A stretch of DNA of 5,752 nucleotides from the NCBI GenBank assembly GCA_015484935.1, contig WFUQ01000218.1:1-5752 (forward strand), given 5' to 3'. A program made the position numbers and the translations under genes. Shown piece after piece: positions 1-5,034 of the stretch. The stretch is from Gammaproteobacteria bacterium. Lineage in GTDB: Bacteria; Pseudomonadota; Gammaproteobacteria; SZUA-229. The notes under the pieces are model-generated. The model saw only the letters and a program-made list of their open reading frames with translations. It was not told where the DNA came from and ran no database searches. How positions within the stretch are numbered: position 1 is the stretch's first letter; each line of letters begins with the position of its first letter.

Positions 1-417
1 GTTCAACGGCCCGTCAGAACCAGGTACACATGGCACACCGGCATCTTTCATCGCAGCGATGGCGGCAACCTTGTCACCCATGGTGCGGATGGAATCCGAT
101 GTCGGGCCGATGAAGACGAAACCGCTGTCTTCGACACGCTCCGCAAACTCCGCGTTTTCAGACAGGAAGCCGTAACCGGGATGGATACCGACAGCATCGG
201 TCAATTCAGCCGCGCTGATGATGGCCGGTACATTCAGATAGCTTTCGGTAGAAGGCGCGGGTCCGATACAGACCGATTCGTCAGCCAGTCGTACGTGTTT
301 AAGATCACGGTCAGCTTCGGAATGCACGGCGACGGTTTTAATACCGAGTTCGCGACAGGCTCGCAGGATACGCAGTGCGATCTCACCGCGGTTGGCGATT
401 AATACTTTAGTCAACAT
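1..417 (-). CDS. accC: Biotin carboxylase subunit of acetyl-CoA carboxylase (partial, N-terminal 139 codons)
   Basis: Biotin carboxylase performs the ATP- and bicarbonate-dependent carboxylation of biotin on AccB, the first half-reaction of acetyl-CoA carboxylase in cytosolic fatty acid synthesis. I translated the minus strand by hand. It opens [20 protein letters not shown], the standard start of the N-terminal biotin carboxylase domain, followed by [10 protein letters not shown] (residues 79-88), MGDKVAAI (113-120, with Lys116 at the position of the ATP-contacting lysine in E. coli AccC) and [12 protein letters not shown] (127-138). The frame is open to the left edge, so the central ATP-grasp and C-terminal domains lie outside the window. 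The start is 8 bp after the accB stop with no strong Shine-Dalgarno sequence, which suggests translation coupled to accB. The sequence shows nothing unusual. The family call is very secure, although pyruvate or propionyl-CoA carboxylase subunits share the domain; adjacency to accB settles it. Confidence 0.97.
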   Translation of the reverse strand, partial: MLTKVLIANRGEIALRILRACRELGIKTVAVHSEADRDLKHVRLADESVCIGPAPSTESYLNVPAIISAAELTDAVGIHPGYGFLSENAEFAERVEDSGFVFIGPTSDSIRTMGDKVAAIAAMKDAGVPCVPGSDGPLN

Positions 418-425
418 GATAGGGT

Positions 426-890
426 TTACTCGATGATGACCAGTGGCTGACCAAATTCAACAGGCTGTGCATTGTCGACCAGGATGGCTTTGATCTTGCC
501 TGACTTGTCAGCTTCGATCTGATTCAGGATCTTCATCGCTTCGATGATGCAGATCGTGTCGCCTTCGCTGACGGTATCACCGACATTGACGAAAGCAGGT
601 GCGCCCGGAGAGGCCGAGCTGTAGTAAGTGCCGACCATAGGTGATTTGATCACATGACCGCTGGGGATGGCACTCTCATCATTGTCTTCTGTGCTTTCCG
701 TAGCTGCTGATGCTGCAGGAGCCGCAGCGGGTGCAGAGGCAGGGGCTGCCATGTATTGTACCGGGGCAGCCGCGGCCGCAGGGCCGTTACGGGTGATGCG
801 TACCGATTCTTCACCTTCGTGGATCTCGATTTCAGCGATACCGGATTCTTCCAGCAGTTCGATCAGTTTTTTGACTTTGCGTATGTCCAT
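426..890 (-). CDS. accB: Biotin carboxyl carrier protein of acetyl-CoA carboxylase (BCCP)
   Basis: BCCP carries the biotin that shuttles carboxyl groups between biotin carboxylase (AccC) and the carboxyltransferase AccA/AccD. The 154-aa protein is close to the 156 aa of E. coli BCCP. Residues 1-35 form the conserved helical N-terminal segment used for AccC contact and oligomerisation. Residues 37-63 are a flexible Ala/Pro-rich linker. Residues 78-154 are the biotinyl/lipoyl domain. The biotinylation site is [12 protein letters not shown] (residues 117-128), with Lys120 the expected biotinylated residue. The 'thumb' loop typical of bacterial BCCP is present near [14 protein letters not shown] (87-100). 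The start ATG follows an AAAAGG Shine-Dalgarno sequence (898-903) at 7-nt spacing. It sits 27 bp after aroQ and 8 bp before accC, so the three are probably cotranscribed. E. coli AccB represses its own operon; whether that holds here cannot be seen. Confidence 0.98.
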   Translation of the reverse strand: MDIRKVKKLIELLEESGIAEIEIHEGEESVRITRNGPAAAAAPVQYMAAPASAPAAAPAASAATESTEDNDESAIPSGHVIKSPMVGTYYSSASPGAPAFVNVGDTVSEGDTICIIEAMKILNQIEADKSGKIKAILVDNAQPVEFGQPLVIIE

Positions 891-917
891 GATTAAACCT
901 TTTGTTAAGGAGCCTGG

Positions 918-1364
918 TTAAGGACTGGTTGTAAGTTGTTTTATCGCAGCCTGTAAAGCCAGCTCGTAACCCAGTGCGCCCAGGCCGGAGATGACACCGA
1001 CTGCGATATCAGAAAAATAAGAGTGTTCGCGAAACGATTCGCGTGCGTGTACATTCGACAGATGTATCTCGATGAACGGTATATCGACACCACTCAAGGC
1101 ATCTCGCAACGCGACACTGGTATGCGTGAACGCCGCCGGGTTGATGATGATGAAGCGTACCCCGTCTTTTGCCGCCTGATGAACTACTTCTATCAGCTCG
1201 GCTTCGGCATTGCTCTGCACGCTCTGTAGCGAAAAATTATGTTGTTCAGCGCTGCTCGATAGTCGCTGGTCGATATTTTCCAGTGTGTCATTGCCATAAT
1301 GTTCGGGCTCACGGGTACCCAGAAGATTCAGATTCGGGCCGTTGATGACGAGGATATCGGGCAT
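918..1364 (-). CDS. aroQ: Type II 3-dehydroquinate dehydratase
   Basis: This enzyme converts 3-dehydroquinate to 3-dehydroshikimate, the third step of the shikimate pathway to aromatic amino acids, in the cytosol. The 148-aa length fits the small dodecameric type II family, which is unrelated to type I AroD. Signature motifs are in order: [20 protein letters not shown] (residues 5-24, with Arg18 and the catalytic Tyr23), [17 protein letters not shown] (74-90, with Asn75 and His81), and [20 protein letters not shown] (99-118, with His101, Arg108 and Arg112). All expected active-site residues are present. The start has only a weak ribosome-binding site upstream, but the protein begins exactly at the usual family N-terminus. 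The order aroQ-accB-accC is common in gammaproteobacteria such as Pseudomonas. A possible promoter lies in the 135-bp spacer before it, though readthrough from the thioredoxin gene upstream is also possible. Confidence 0.97.
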   Translation of the reverse strand: MPDILVINGPNLNLLGTREPEHYGNDTLENIDQRLSSSAEQHNFSLQSVQSNAEAELIEVVHQAAKDGVRFIIINPAAFTHTSVALRDALSGVDIPFIEIHLSNVHARESFREHSYFSDIAVGVISGLGALGYELALQAAIKQLTTSP

Positions 1365-1406
1365 AGTATCGACGCGTTTCAGCGCTTATAGTTATAATGA
1401 ATTGCT

Positions 1407-1435
1407 AATATAGATGCGACAACAGGGATTGTGCA
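1407..1435 (-). promoter_or_regulatory. Candidate sigma70 promoter for aroQ-accB-accC
   Basis: Reading the minus strand, a -35-like TGCACA (1430-1435) and a -10-like TATATT (1407-1412) are separated by 17 bp. They match the consensus at 4 of 6 and 5 of 6 positions. The start would be near 1400, giving a leader of roughly 36 nt before the aroQ ATG. The region is AT-rich and contains other TATA-like hexamers (around 1383-1398), so the assignment is tentative and comes from inspection only. Confidence 0.35.
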
Positions 1436-1460
1436 TAAAATCCATGAAAATGTCCACTAT

Positions 1461-1490
1461 TTCTGTGAAATAGCGGATAAATTCAGTGAA
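1461..1490. repeat. Paired TTC-N3-GAA dyads, 21 bp apart
   Basis: The spacer between the thioredoxin gene and aroQ contains TTCTGTGAA (1461-1469) and TTCAGTGAA (1482-1490). Both are small palindromes of the form TTC-N3-GAA, identical except at the central fourth base, and their repeat distance is exactly 21 bp, about two helical turns. The similarity extends further right as TAG-GG-type sequence. The first copy is nested in a longer 7-bp inverted repeat, CTATTTC-TGT-GAAATAG (1457-1473). Both lie upstream of the proposed aroQ promoter, centred about 65 and 86 bp before the predicted start. This is a reasonable layout for a dimeric regulator, but I do not recognise the motif. Confidence 0.4.
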
Positions 1491-1499
1491 TAGGTGGGA

Positions 1500-2051
1500 T
1501 TAAAGCGTTAGACCGGCTTTCTGCAGAGCTTTGAGCGCATGTTGCTTGCTCATTTCTCCGGCGAACGTGTAGCTAACTGTGCCGTTCTTGTCGATGATAA
1601 CCGTGTAGGGCAGGGCACCCATATAGTTACCATAGCGTTTTGCCAGCTCGGTGGTTTCGATCTCGTCCGCCATGATCGGATAGTTGATGCCGGTCTCCAG
1701 CATGAAAGCACTGACATCGGCTTCATTATCGATGGCGATACCGATTACTTGCAGACCGGCATCACCGTATTCGTCCTGTAATTCGATAAAAGCCGGAATC
1801 TCCTTCTTGCAGGGTGGGCACCAGGTCGCCCAGAAGTTGAGCAGGATGATCTTGCCGTCCCATTGTTTGATATTGCGGATGGTACCGTCGATATCCTTCA
1901 TGGCAAATTCAGGACGCTGCATGCCGACACCGGGATTGTTTTTCTGTAACACCACAGGTCGCTCGTTGTTATCGAACAGCAACTGCTGGGTGACATAACC
2001 GGCTGATGCTGCCAGTACTACAGCGACGATGATGAAGATTATATTTTTCAT
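1500..2051 (-). CDS. TlpA/ResA-like membrane-anchored periplasmic thiol:disulfide oxidoreductase
   Basis: This is a thioredoxin-fold protein of 183 aa. Residues 4-19 form a hydrophobic N-terminal segment (IIFIIVAVVLAASAGY) that should act as an uncleaved signal anchor, leaving the thioredoxin domain in the periplasm. The domain begins near residue 44 and carries LNFWATWCPPCKKEIPAF (71-88) with active-site Cys78-Pro-Pro-Cys81, and the cis-proline loop GALPYTVIID (145-154, Pro148). This pattern is typical of the TlpA/ResA/DsbE group, which reduces disulfides in apocytochromes c or in copper-site proteins. It follows dsbD by 48 bp on the same strand, and DsbD is the usual electron donor for such proteins, so a shared operon and redox relay is the natural inference. 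The specific substrate cannot be told, and no cytochrome c maturation genes are in view. No Shine-Dalgarno sequence is evident within 15 nt of the ATG, and a hairpin ends 10 nt upstream. Confidence 0.93.
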   Translation of the reverse strand: MKNIIFIIVAVVLAASAGYVTQQLLFDNNERPVVLQKNNPGVGMQRPEFAMKDIDGTIRNIKQWDGKIILLNFWATWCPPCKKEIPAFIELQDEYGDAGLQVIGIAIDNEADVSAFMLETGINYPIMADEIETTELAKRYGNYMGALPYTVIIDKNGTVSYTFAGEMSKQHALKALQKAGLTL

Positions 2052-2061
2052 GTGTTGATAC

Positions 2062-2081
2062 TGTGCGTGATCACACGCACA
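2062..2081 (-). repeat. Intercistronic hairpin between dsbD and the TlpA-like gene
   Basis: An inverted repeat with 8-bp perfect arms, TGTGCGTG (2062-2069) and CACGCACA (2074-2081), encloses a 4-nt loop. It lies entirely inside the 48-bp gap between the two redox genes, and in the mRNA it would end 10 nt before the thioredoxin ATG. No U-tract follows on either strand, so it is not a typical intrinsic terminator. It could be an RNA-stability or translation-control element, or a protein-binding dyad. Confidence 0.55.
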
Positions 2082-2099
2082 TGAAGTCCTGAGAAAAAG

Positions 2100-3971
2100 T
2101 TAGCGGGATCCTGCAGATGAAAATGCAGACTGGATGTGTGCTGCGAATTTATCAGCAGGCATAAAACCGACTACCCGATGGTTACGCAACTCGTTACCGT
2201 CCTTGTCGAAGAACATGATCGACGGTGGCCCTATGATGCCGAAGTGTTTATACAGTGCGACATCGAGTTCATCGTTAGGTGTGACATCCGCCTGCAATAC
2301 GACAGTATCGGCCAGGGCCGCCTGTACTGCGGGGTTGGCAAAAGTCAGTACTTCCATCTCTTTGCAGGACACGCACCAGTCAGCATAGAAATCCAGCATC
2401 ACAGTTTTGCCTTTGGCAGCAGCCAGAGCCGCGTTCAGACCATCGACACCTTTGATCTGCTTGAATTCGAGGTGGGCACTGGCTTGTTGTGTCACCGTGC
2501 CGCCACCGCTGGCAAGACCATGTAACGGCTGGAACACATTACGGTTACCACTGGCAAGACCGATGACGAGGATGACACCGTATAACAACAGCATCAGTCC
2601 GACACCTTTCCAGAGTTTGCGCCAGCCACTGCTGCCTTCGGGTAGTGGGTCGATCGCATTCATATAGATAGCAGAGACGATCAGCAGGGCTGCCCACAAT
2701 GCCATGGTGAAACCGGCAGGAGCGACACGTTCCAGTAACCAGATGGCCAAGGCCAGCAATAGTACGCCGAAGGCGGCCTTGACCGCATCCATCCATGCAC
2801 CTGCCCTGGGTAATAACTTACCGGCAGAAGCCCCGATGAGTATCAACGGTGTACCCATGCCCATGCTGAGCGAGAACAGTGCCATGCCGCCGAGTACCGC
2901 ATCGCCGGTGTCGGCTATATAGATGAGTGCACCGACCAGTGGTGCGGTGACGCAGGGGCCGACGATCAGTGCCGATAAAAAACCCATGATAGCGACACCG
3001 ACCAGATTGCCACCCTGTTGACTGTTGCTTATCTCTGCCAGTTTCGCCTGCACCGAAGCGGGCATCTGCAATTCGTAAAAACCGAACATGGAGAAAGAGA
3101 GCGCGACGAATACCGCAGCGAAAGTACCGATGATGACCGGACTCTGGAACCAGGCCTGAATATTTTCACCCGATAATCCTACCAGCACGCCAACGATCGT
3201 GTAGGTCAGTGCCATCGCCAGTACATACACGACGGAGAGAGACAAGGCTTTGCGGGTAGTCAGGTCTTCACCCTGACCGACGATGATACCGGACAGGATC
3301 GGCACCATAGGAAACACGCAGGGAGTGAAAGCCAGCAACAGACCGGCACCAAAAAAGATTAGCAGCGTGAGCAGGGTGTTGTCACCGGCGAGAGCCTGAG
3401 CCATCTGATCCTGTTCGGAGATACTGGTGTCATAGCCGGTCGAGGTTTCGGCAGCATCCGCTTCACCGATAAACGGCAGTTTGACCACGATATCTTTCGA
3501 TTGAGGCGGATAACAGATGCCCGATATTTCCGAGCAGCCCTGATACTTCACCTTGAAAGTGGCGGTTTTGCCCTCATTAGTAGAGAGGAAAGGCAGGCTG
3601 ACTTCTGCAGAGTCGTGATACACCTTCAGGATTTTATTGAAGATGGGGTCATCTTTTTCTTCAGCCGGGGAAGTTTTTAACGTTCCGGTGGTCACATCAG
3701 TACTGCCGGTAGTGACTTGCATCTTGTCCTGATACAGATAATGACCTTCAGCGATCTCCCAGTTGATGGTCAGGCCCTTCTCATCGGTGCTCGACGTGAG
3801 CTTGAACGCCTGATCAGGATCCAGTATCTCGTCCTGACCACCCATGCCGAACAGGTCCAGCCCCTGTAGCGCGTTTTCTGCATGCAGAGGTTGCAGCGGT
3901 GCAATACTGGCAAAAATCAGGAATAGAGATAGCGTACTATAACGACGAAATGCGGTGGTGAAGATGCTCAT
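2100..3971 (-). CDS. dsbD: Thiol:disulfide interchange protein DsbD (cytochrome c biogenesis protein DipZ)
   Basis: DsbD carries electrons from cytosolic thioredoxin across the inner membrane to periplasmic DsbC, DsbG and TlpA/DsbE-type proteins. The 623-aa protein has the full three-domain layout. Residues 1-31 are a signal peptide ending LHA|EN. An N-terminal immunoglobulin-like domain (about 32-190) has YQGCSEISGICYPP, with Cys145 and Cys153. A multi-helix membrane domain (about 198-475) has FTPCVFPM (Cys218) and GPCVTAPLVGAL (Cys340). A C-terminal thioredoxin domain has DFYADWCVSCKEM (Cys533 and Cys536). All six catalytic cysteines are present. The N-terminal pair is spaced CX6C, one residue more than the CX5C of E. 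coli DsbD. I chose the ATG at 3971 because the signal peptide begins right there; an in-frame GTG at 4025 would add 18 residues with no ribosome-binding site. Only a weak GAGA-type Shine-Dalgarno sequence precedes the ATG. The gene diverges from fxsA. Confidence 0.97.
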   Translation of the reverse strand: MSIFTTAFRRYSTLSLFLIFASIAPLQPLHAENALQGLDLFGMGGQDEILDPDQAFKLTSSTDEKGLTINWEIAEGHYLYQDKMQVTTGSTDVTTGTLKTSPAEEKDDPIFNKILKVYHDSAEVSLPFLSTNEGKTATFKVKYQGCSEISGICYPPQSKDIVVKLPFIGEADAAETSTGYDTSISEQDQMAQALAGDNTLLTLLIFFGAGLLLAFTPCVFPMVPILSGIIVGQGEDLTTRKALSLSVVYVLAMALTYTIVGVLVGLSGENIQAWFQSPVIIGTFAAVFVALSFSMFGFYELQMPASVQAKLAEISNSQQGGNLVGVAIMGFLSALIVGPCVTAPLVGALIYIADTGDAVLGGMALFSLSMGMGTPLILIGASAGKLLPRAGAWMDAVKAAFGVLLLALAIWLLERVAPAGFTMALWAALLIVSAIYMNAIDPLPEGSSGWRKLWKGVGLMLLLYGVILVIGLASGNRNVFQPLHGLASGGGTVTQQASAHLEFKQIKGVDGLNAALAAAKGKTVMLDFYADWCVSCKEMEVLTFANPAVQAALADTVVLQADVTPNDELDVALYKHFGIIGPPSIMFFDKDGNELRNHRVVGFMPADKFAAHIQSAFSSAGSR

Positions 3972-4106
3972 AAAGATAAAACGTCTCAAAATGGTTATTT
4001 TAACGGGATGCCAATATGCTCCCACTTAGACATGGCGAACGGTTCGAGTTCCTCGCAGGCTGGCAACTAAATGACAGTATCAGCAGACAGGTCCAAAGTG
4101 CCGAAG

Positions 4107-4115
4107 ATTCTAGCA
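4107..4115 (-). promoter_or_regulatory. Candidate extended -10 promoter for dsbD
   Basis: On the minus strand the sequence TGCTAGAAT occupies 4115-4107. It matches the extended -10 form TG-N-TATAAT with a single mismatch (TAGAAT). No good -35 hexamer lies 16-18 bp upstream, which an extended -10 can tolerate. Transcription would begin near 4100 and leave a leader of about 130 nt before the dsbD ATG. The prediction comes from inspection only. Confidence 0.4.
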
Positions 4116-4142
4116 AACATCAACTTAACACATACTTAAAAT
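4114..4142 (+). promoter_or_regulatory. Weak candidate promoter for fxsA
   Basis: A -10-like TAAAAT (4137-4142, 5 of 6 matches) lies 17 bp after CAAACA (4114-4119, 3 of 6 matches to TTGACA). It would start transcription near 4149, just before the AAAGG Shine-Dalgarno sequence (4152-4156) of fxsA. It overlaps the proposed dsbD promoter on the other strand, so the two might compete. The match is weak. Confidence 0.22.
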
Positions 4143-4164
4143 CCCGCTCACAAAGGCAAACACA

Positions 4165-4668
4165 ATGATCCGATTCTGGCCGTGGTTATTCATCGCAATC
4201 CCGCTCATCGAGCTGTACCTCATCATCCAGGTCGGTAGCATCATCGGTGCGCTGTGGACCGTCATCCTGGTTGTCCTGACTGCCGTCATCGGCGTGAACC
4301 TGTTACGCATGCAGGGATTCAACACCCTGCAACGCGCCCAGAGGAGTATGGCACAGGGCCAGATGCCCGCACAGGAGATGCTGGAAGGCATGTTGCTGGC
4401 GATCGCTGGCGTGCTCCTGCTCACCCCGGGTTTCCTGACGGACAGCCTCGGCTTCCTGTGTCTCATCCCGGTTACCAGACAGGCGCTGGTGCACTTCCTG
4501 CTCGCCAGAGTGCAGATTCATGGCAGTGGCTTTCAGTTCCAGAGCGGCGGTTTCCAGCAGCCCGGCGCAGACCAGCCTCGCTACCAGAATGAACATATCC
4601 AGCGCGATGGGCAAAATTCCGGGCAAAGAGGGCAGACCATCGACGGGGAATTTGAACGAAAAGAATAA
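4165..4668 (+). CDS. fxsA: FxsA family inner-membrane protein
   Basis: FxsA is a small cytoplasmic-membrane protein. In E. coli its overproduction relieves exclusion of phage T7 by F plasmids, but its normal role is not established. The 167-aa protein has the family pattern: hydrophobic segments near residues 5-24 and 26-47, the conserved loop LLRMQGFNTLQRAQ (46-59), the motif LLTPGFLTDSLGFLCLIP (85-102) spanning the third and fourth hydrophobic stretches, and a polar Gln/Gly-rich tail (about 118-156) ending in the acidic TIDGEFERKE that many proteobacterial FxsA proteins share. The ATG follows AAAGG at 8-nt spacing. It lies 366 bp upstream of groES on the same strand, a neighbourhood also seen in other proteobacteria such as Pseudomonas. 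The C-rich spacer and the strong promoter before groES suggest that the two are transcribed separately. Confidence 0.93.
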   Translation: MIRFWPWLFIAIPLIELYLIIQVGSIIGALWTVILVVLTAVIGVNLLRMQGFNTLQRAQRSMAQGQMPAQEMLEGMLLAIAGVLLLTPGFLTDSLGFLCLIPVTRQALVHFLLARVQIHGSGFQFQSGGFQQPGADQPRYQNEHIQRDGQNSGQRGQTIDGEFERKE

Positions 4669-4669
4669 A

Positions 4670-4691
4670 GTCGATTGCAGGTGTCGATTGC
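4670..4691 (+). repeat. Short direct repeat after fxsA
   Basis: GTCGATTGC occurs twice, at 4670-4678 and 4683-4691, with a 13-bp period directly after the fxsA stop codon. It may be a small slippage duplication. No function is evident. Confidence 0.5.
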
Positions 4692-4754
4692 CGGTAGTCA
4701 AAAAGTACAAAACGCGCCTGTCACCCCGTTATTCCCACTCAAGCCACTACCGTC

Positions 4755-4774
4755 ATTCCCGCGCAGGCGGGAAT
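4755..4774. repeat. dRS3-like inverted repeat (ATTCCC-N8-GGGAAT)
   Basis: The arms ATTCCCGC (4755-4762) and GCGGGAAT (4767-4774) form a perfect 8-bp stem with the loop GCAG, flanked by GTC on the left and CCA on the right. This agrees with the dRS3 consensus ATTCCC-N8-GGGAAT described from Neisseria, and very similar intergenic hairpins are dispersed in many proteobacterial genomes. A near copy of the left part, CGTTATTCCC (4727-4736), lies 24 bp upstream of the matching CGTCATTCCC (4751-4760). The element sits in the fxsA-groES spacer and disrupts no gene. It has no U-tract, so it is not a standard terminator, though it could stabilise the 3' end of the fxsA mRNA. Confidence 0.75.
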
Positions 4775-4820
4775 CCACCTGTCAGACTGCGCCACTCTTA
4801 CCCCAGAGCTGCATCGCGAC

Positions 4821-4910
4821 CAAACACCACCCACCCAACCAACCACCCAAAATCACTACTAATTACCCGTCCCGCCCTTGTATTGCCCCAAACCAGCCCC
4901 ATATAACTCT
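4821..4910 (+). terminator. C-rich, G-poor stretch: putative Rho-dependent termination region after fxsA
   Basis: By hand count these 90 bases contain 41 C and only 5 G. A run of 34 bases (4819-4852) has only A and C. High C over G with many pyrimidine-C steps and little structure is the known character of Rho-loading (rut) sites. The stretch lies downstream of fxsA and immediately before the groE promoter, where it would stop fxsA transcription from running into groESL. No intrinsic terminator is visible in the spacer, which fits. The opposite strand has six closely spaced G-tracts (4827-4848). Function is inferred from composition only. Confidence 0.42.
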
Positions 4911-4938
4911 GCAACGCTAATCTGACGGGCATTAGAGC

Positions 4939-4966
4939 TTGACTCTGCCATGGTCGTCATTATGAT
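4939..4966 (+). promoter_or_regulatory. groESL promoter, sigma70-type
   Basis: TTGACT (4939-4944, 5 of 6 matches) and TATGAT (4961-4966, 5 of 6 matches) are separated by 16 bp. The start should fall near 4973, inside the CIRCE operator, so repressor binding would block polymerase. This is the strongest promoter-like pair in the window. A sigma32 (RpoH) promoter is not clearly visible: CTTGAC partly fits the -35, but there is no CCCCAT-type -10 at the right distance. Confidence 0.75.
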
Positions 4967-4992
4967 TAGCACTCTCATTTATAGAGTGCTAA
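4966..4992. promoter_or_regulatory. CIRCE operator (HrcA binding site)
   Basis: TTAGCACTC (4966-4974), a 9-bp spacer, and GAGTGCTAA (4984-4992) make a perfect 27-bp CIRCE element with no mismatch to the consensus TTAGCACTC-N9-GAGTGCTAA. CIRCE is bound by the heat-inducible repressor HrcA, whose activity depends on GroEL, giving feedback control of chaperonin level. It starts on the last base of the -10 and covers the expected transcription start, ending 42 bp before the groES ATG. hrcA itself is not in the window. Confidence 0.96.
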
Positions 4993-5034
4993 AAGCAATT
5001 TTTACTATCTAAGATATCCGCAGGGGGTAAACAC

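Noticed and set aside
667..921. Plus-strand Ala-rich 84-codon ORF opposite accB
   Set aside because: It is the antisense shadow of the Ala/Pro linker and N-terminus of accB; the accB product is certain and this frame has no recognisable domain.
1457..1473. CTATTTC-TGT-GAAATAG hairpin as an intrinsic terminator of the thioredoxin gene
   Set aside because: The stem is AT-rich with two G-C pairs in seven, and the following minus-strand sequence has only a four-base T run. It is better regarded as part of the dyad pair.
3972..4025. GTG start at 4025 giving a 641-aa DsbD
   Set aside because: It has no ribosome-binding site and would place 18 residues with charged positions before a well-formed signal peptide that begins exactly at the ATG at 3971.
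4520..4920. Two overlapping plus-strand ORFs running from the fxsA tail into the spacer
   Set aside because: One starts out of frame inside fxsA and both cross the repeat and the C-rich tract. Their products are low-complexity Pro/Thr/Ser sequence with no family signal and no convincing ribosome-binding site.
4916..4936. CTAAT-N9-ATTAG inverted repeat just upstream of the groE -35, as a second CIRCE
   Set aside because: The spacing of 9 resembles CIRCE but the arms are only 5 bp and the half-sites do not match TTAGCACTC/GAGTGCTAA in order. It is likely chance.
4938..4966. RpoH (sigma32) promoter for groE
   Set aside because: CTTGAC fits part of the -35 but there is no CCCCAT-like -10 at 13-17 bp; the sigma70 reading fits better.
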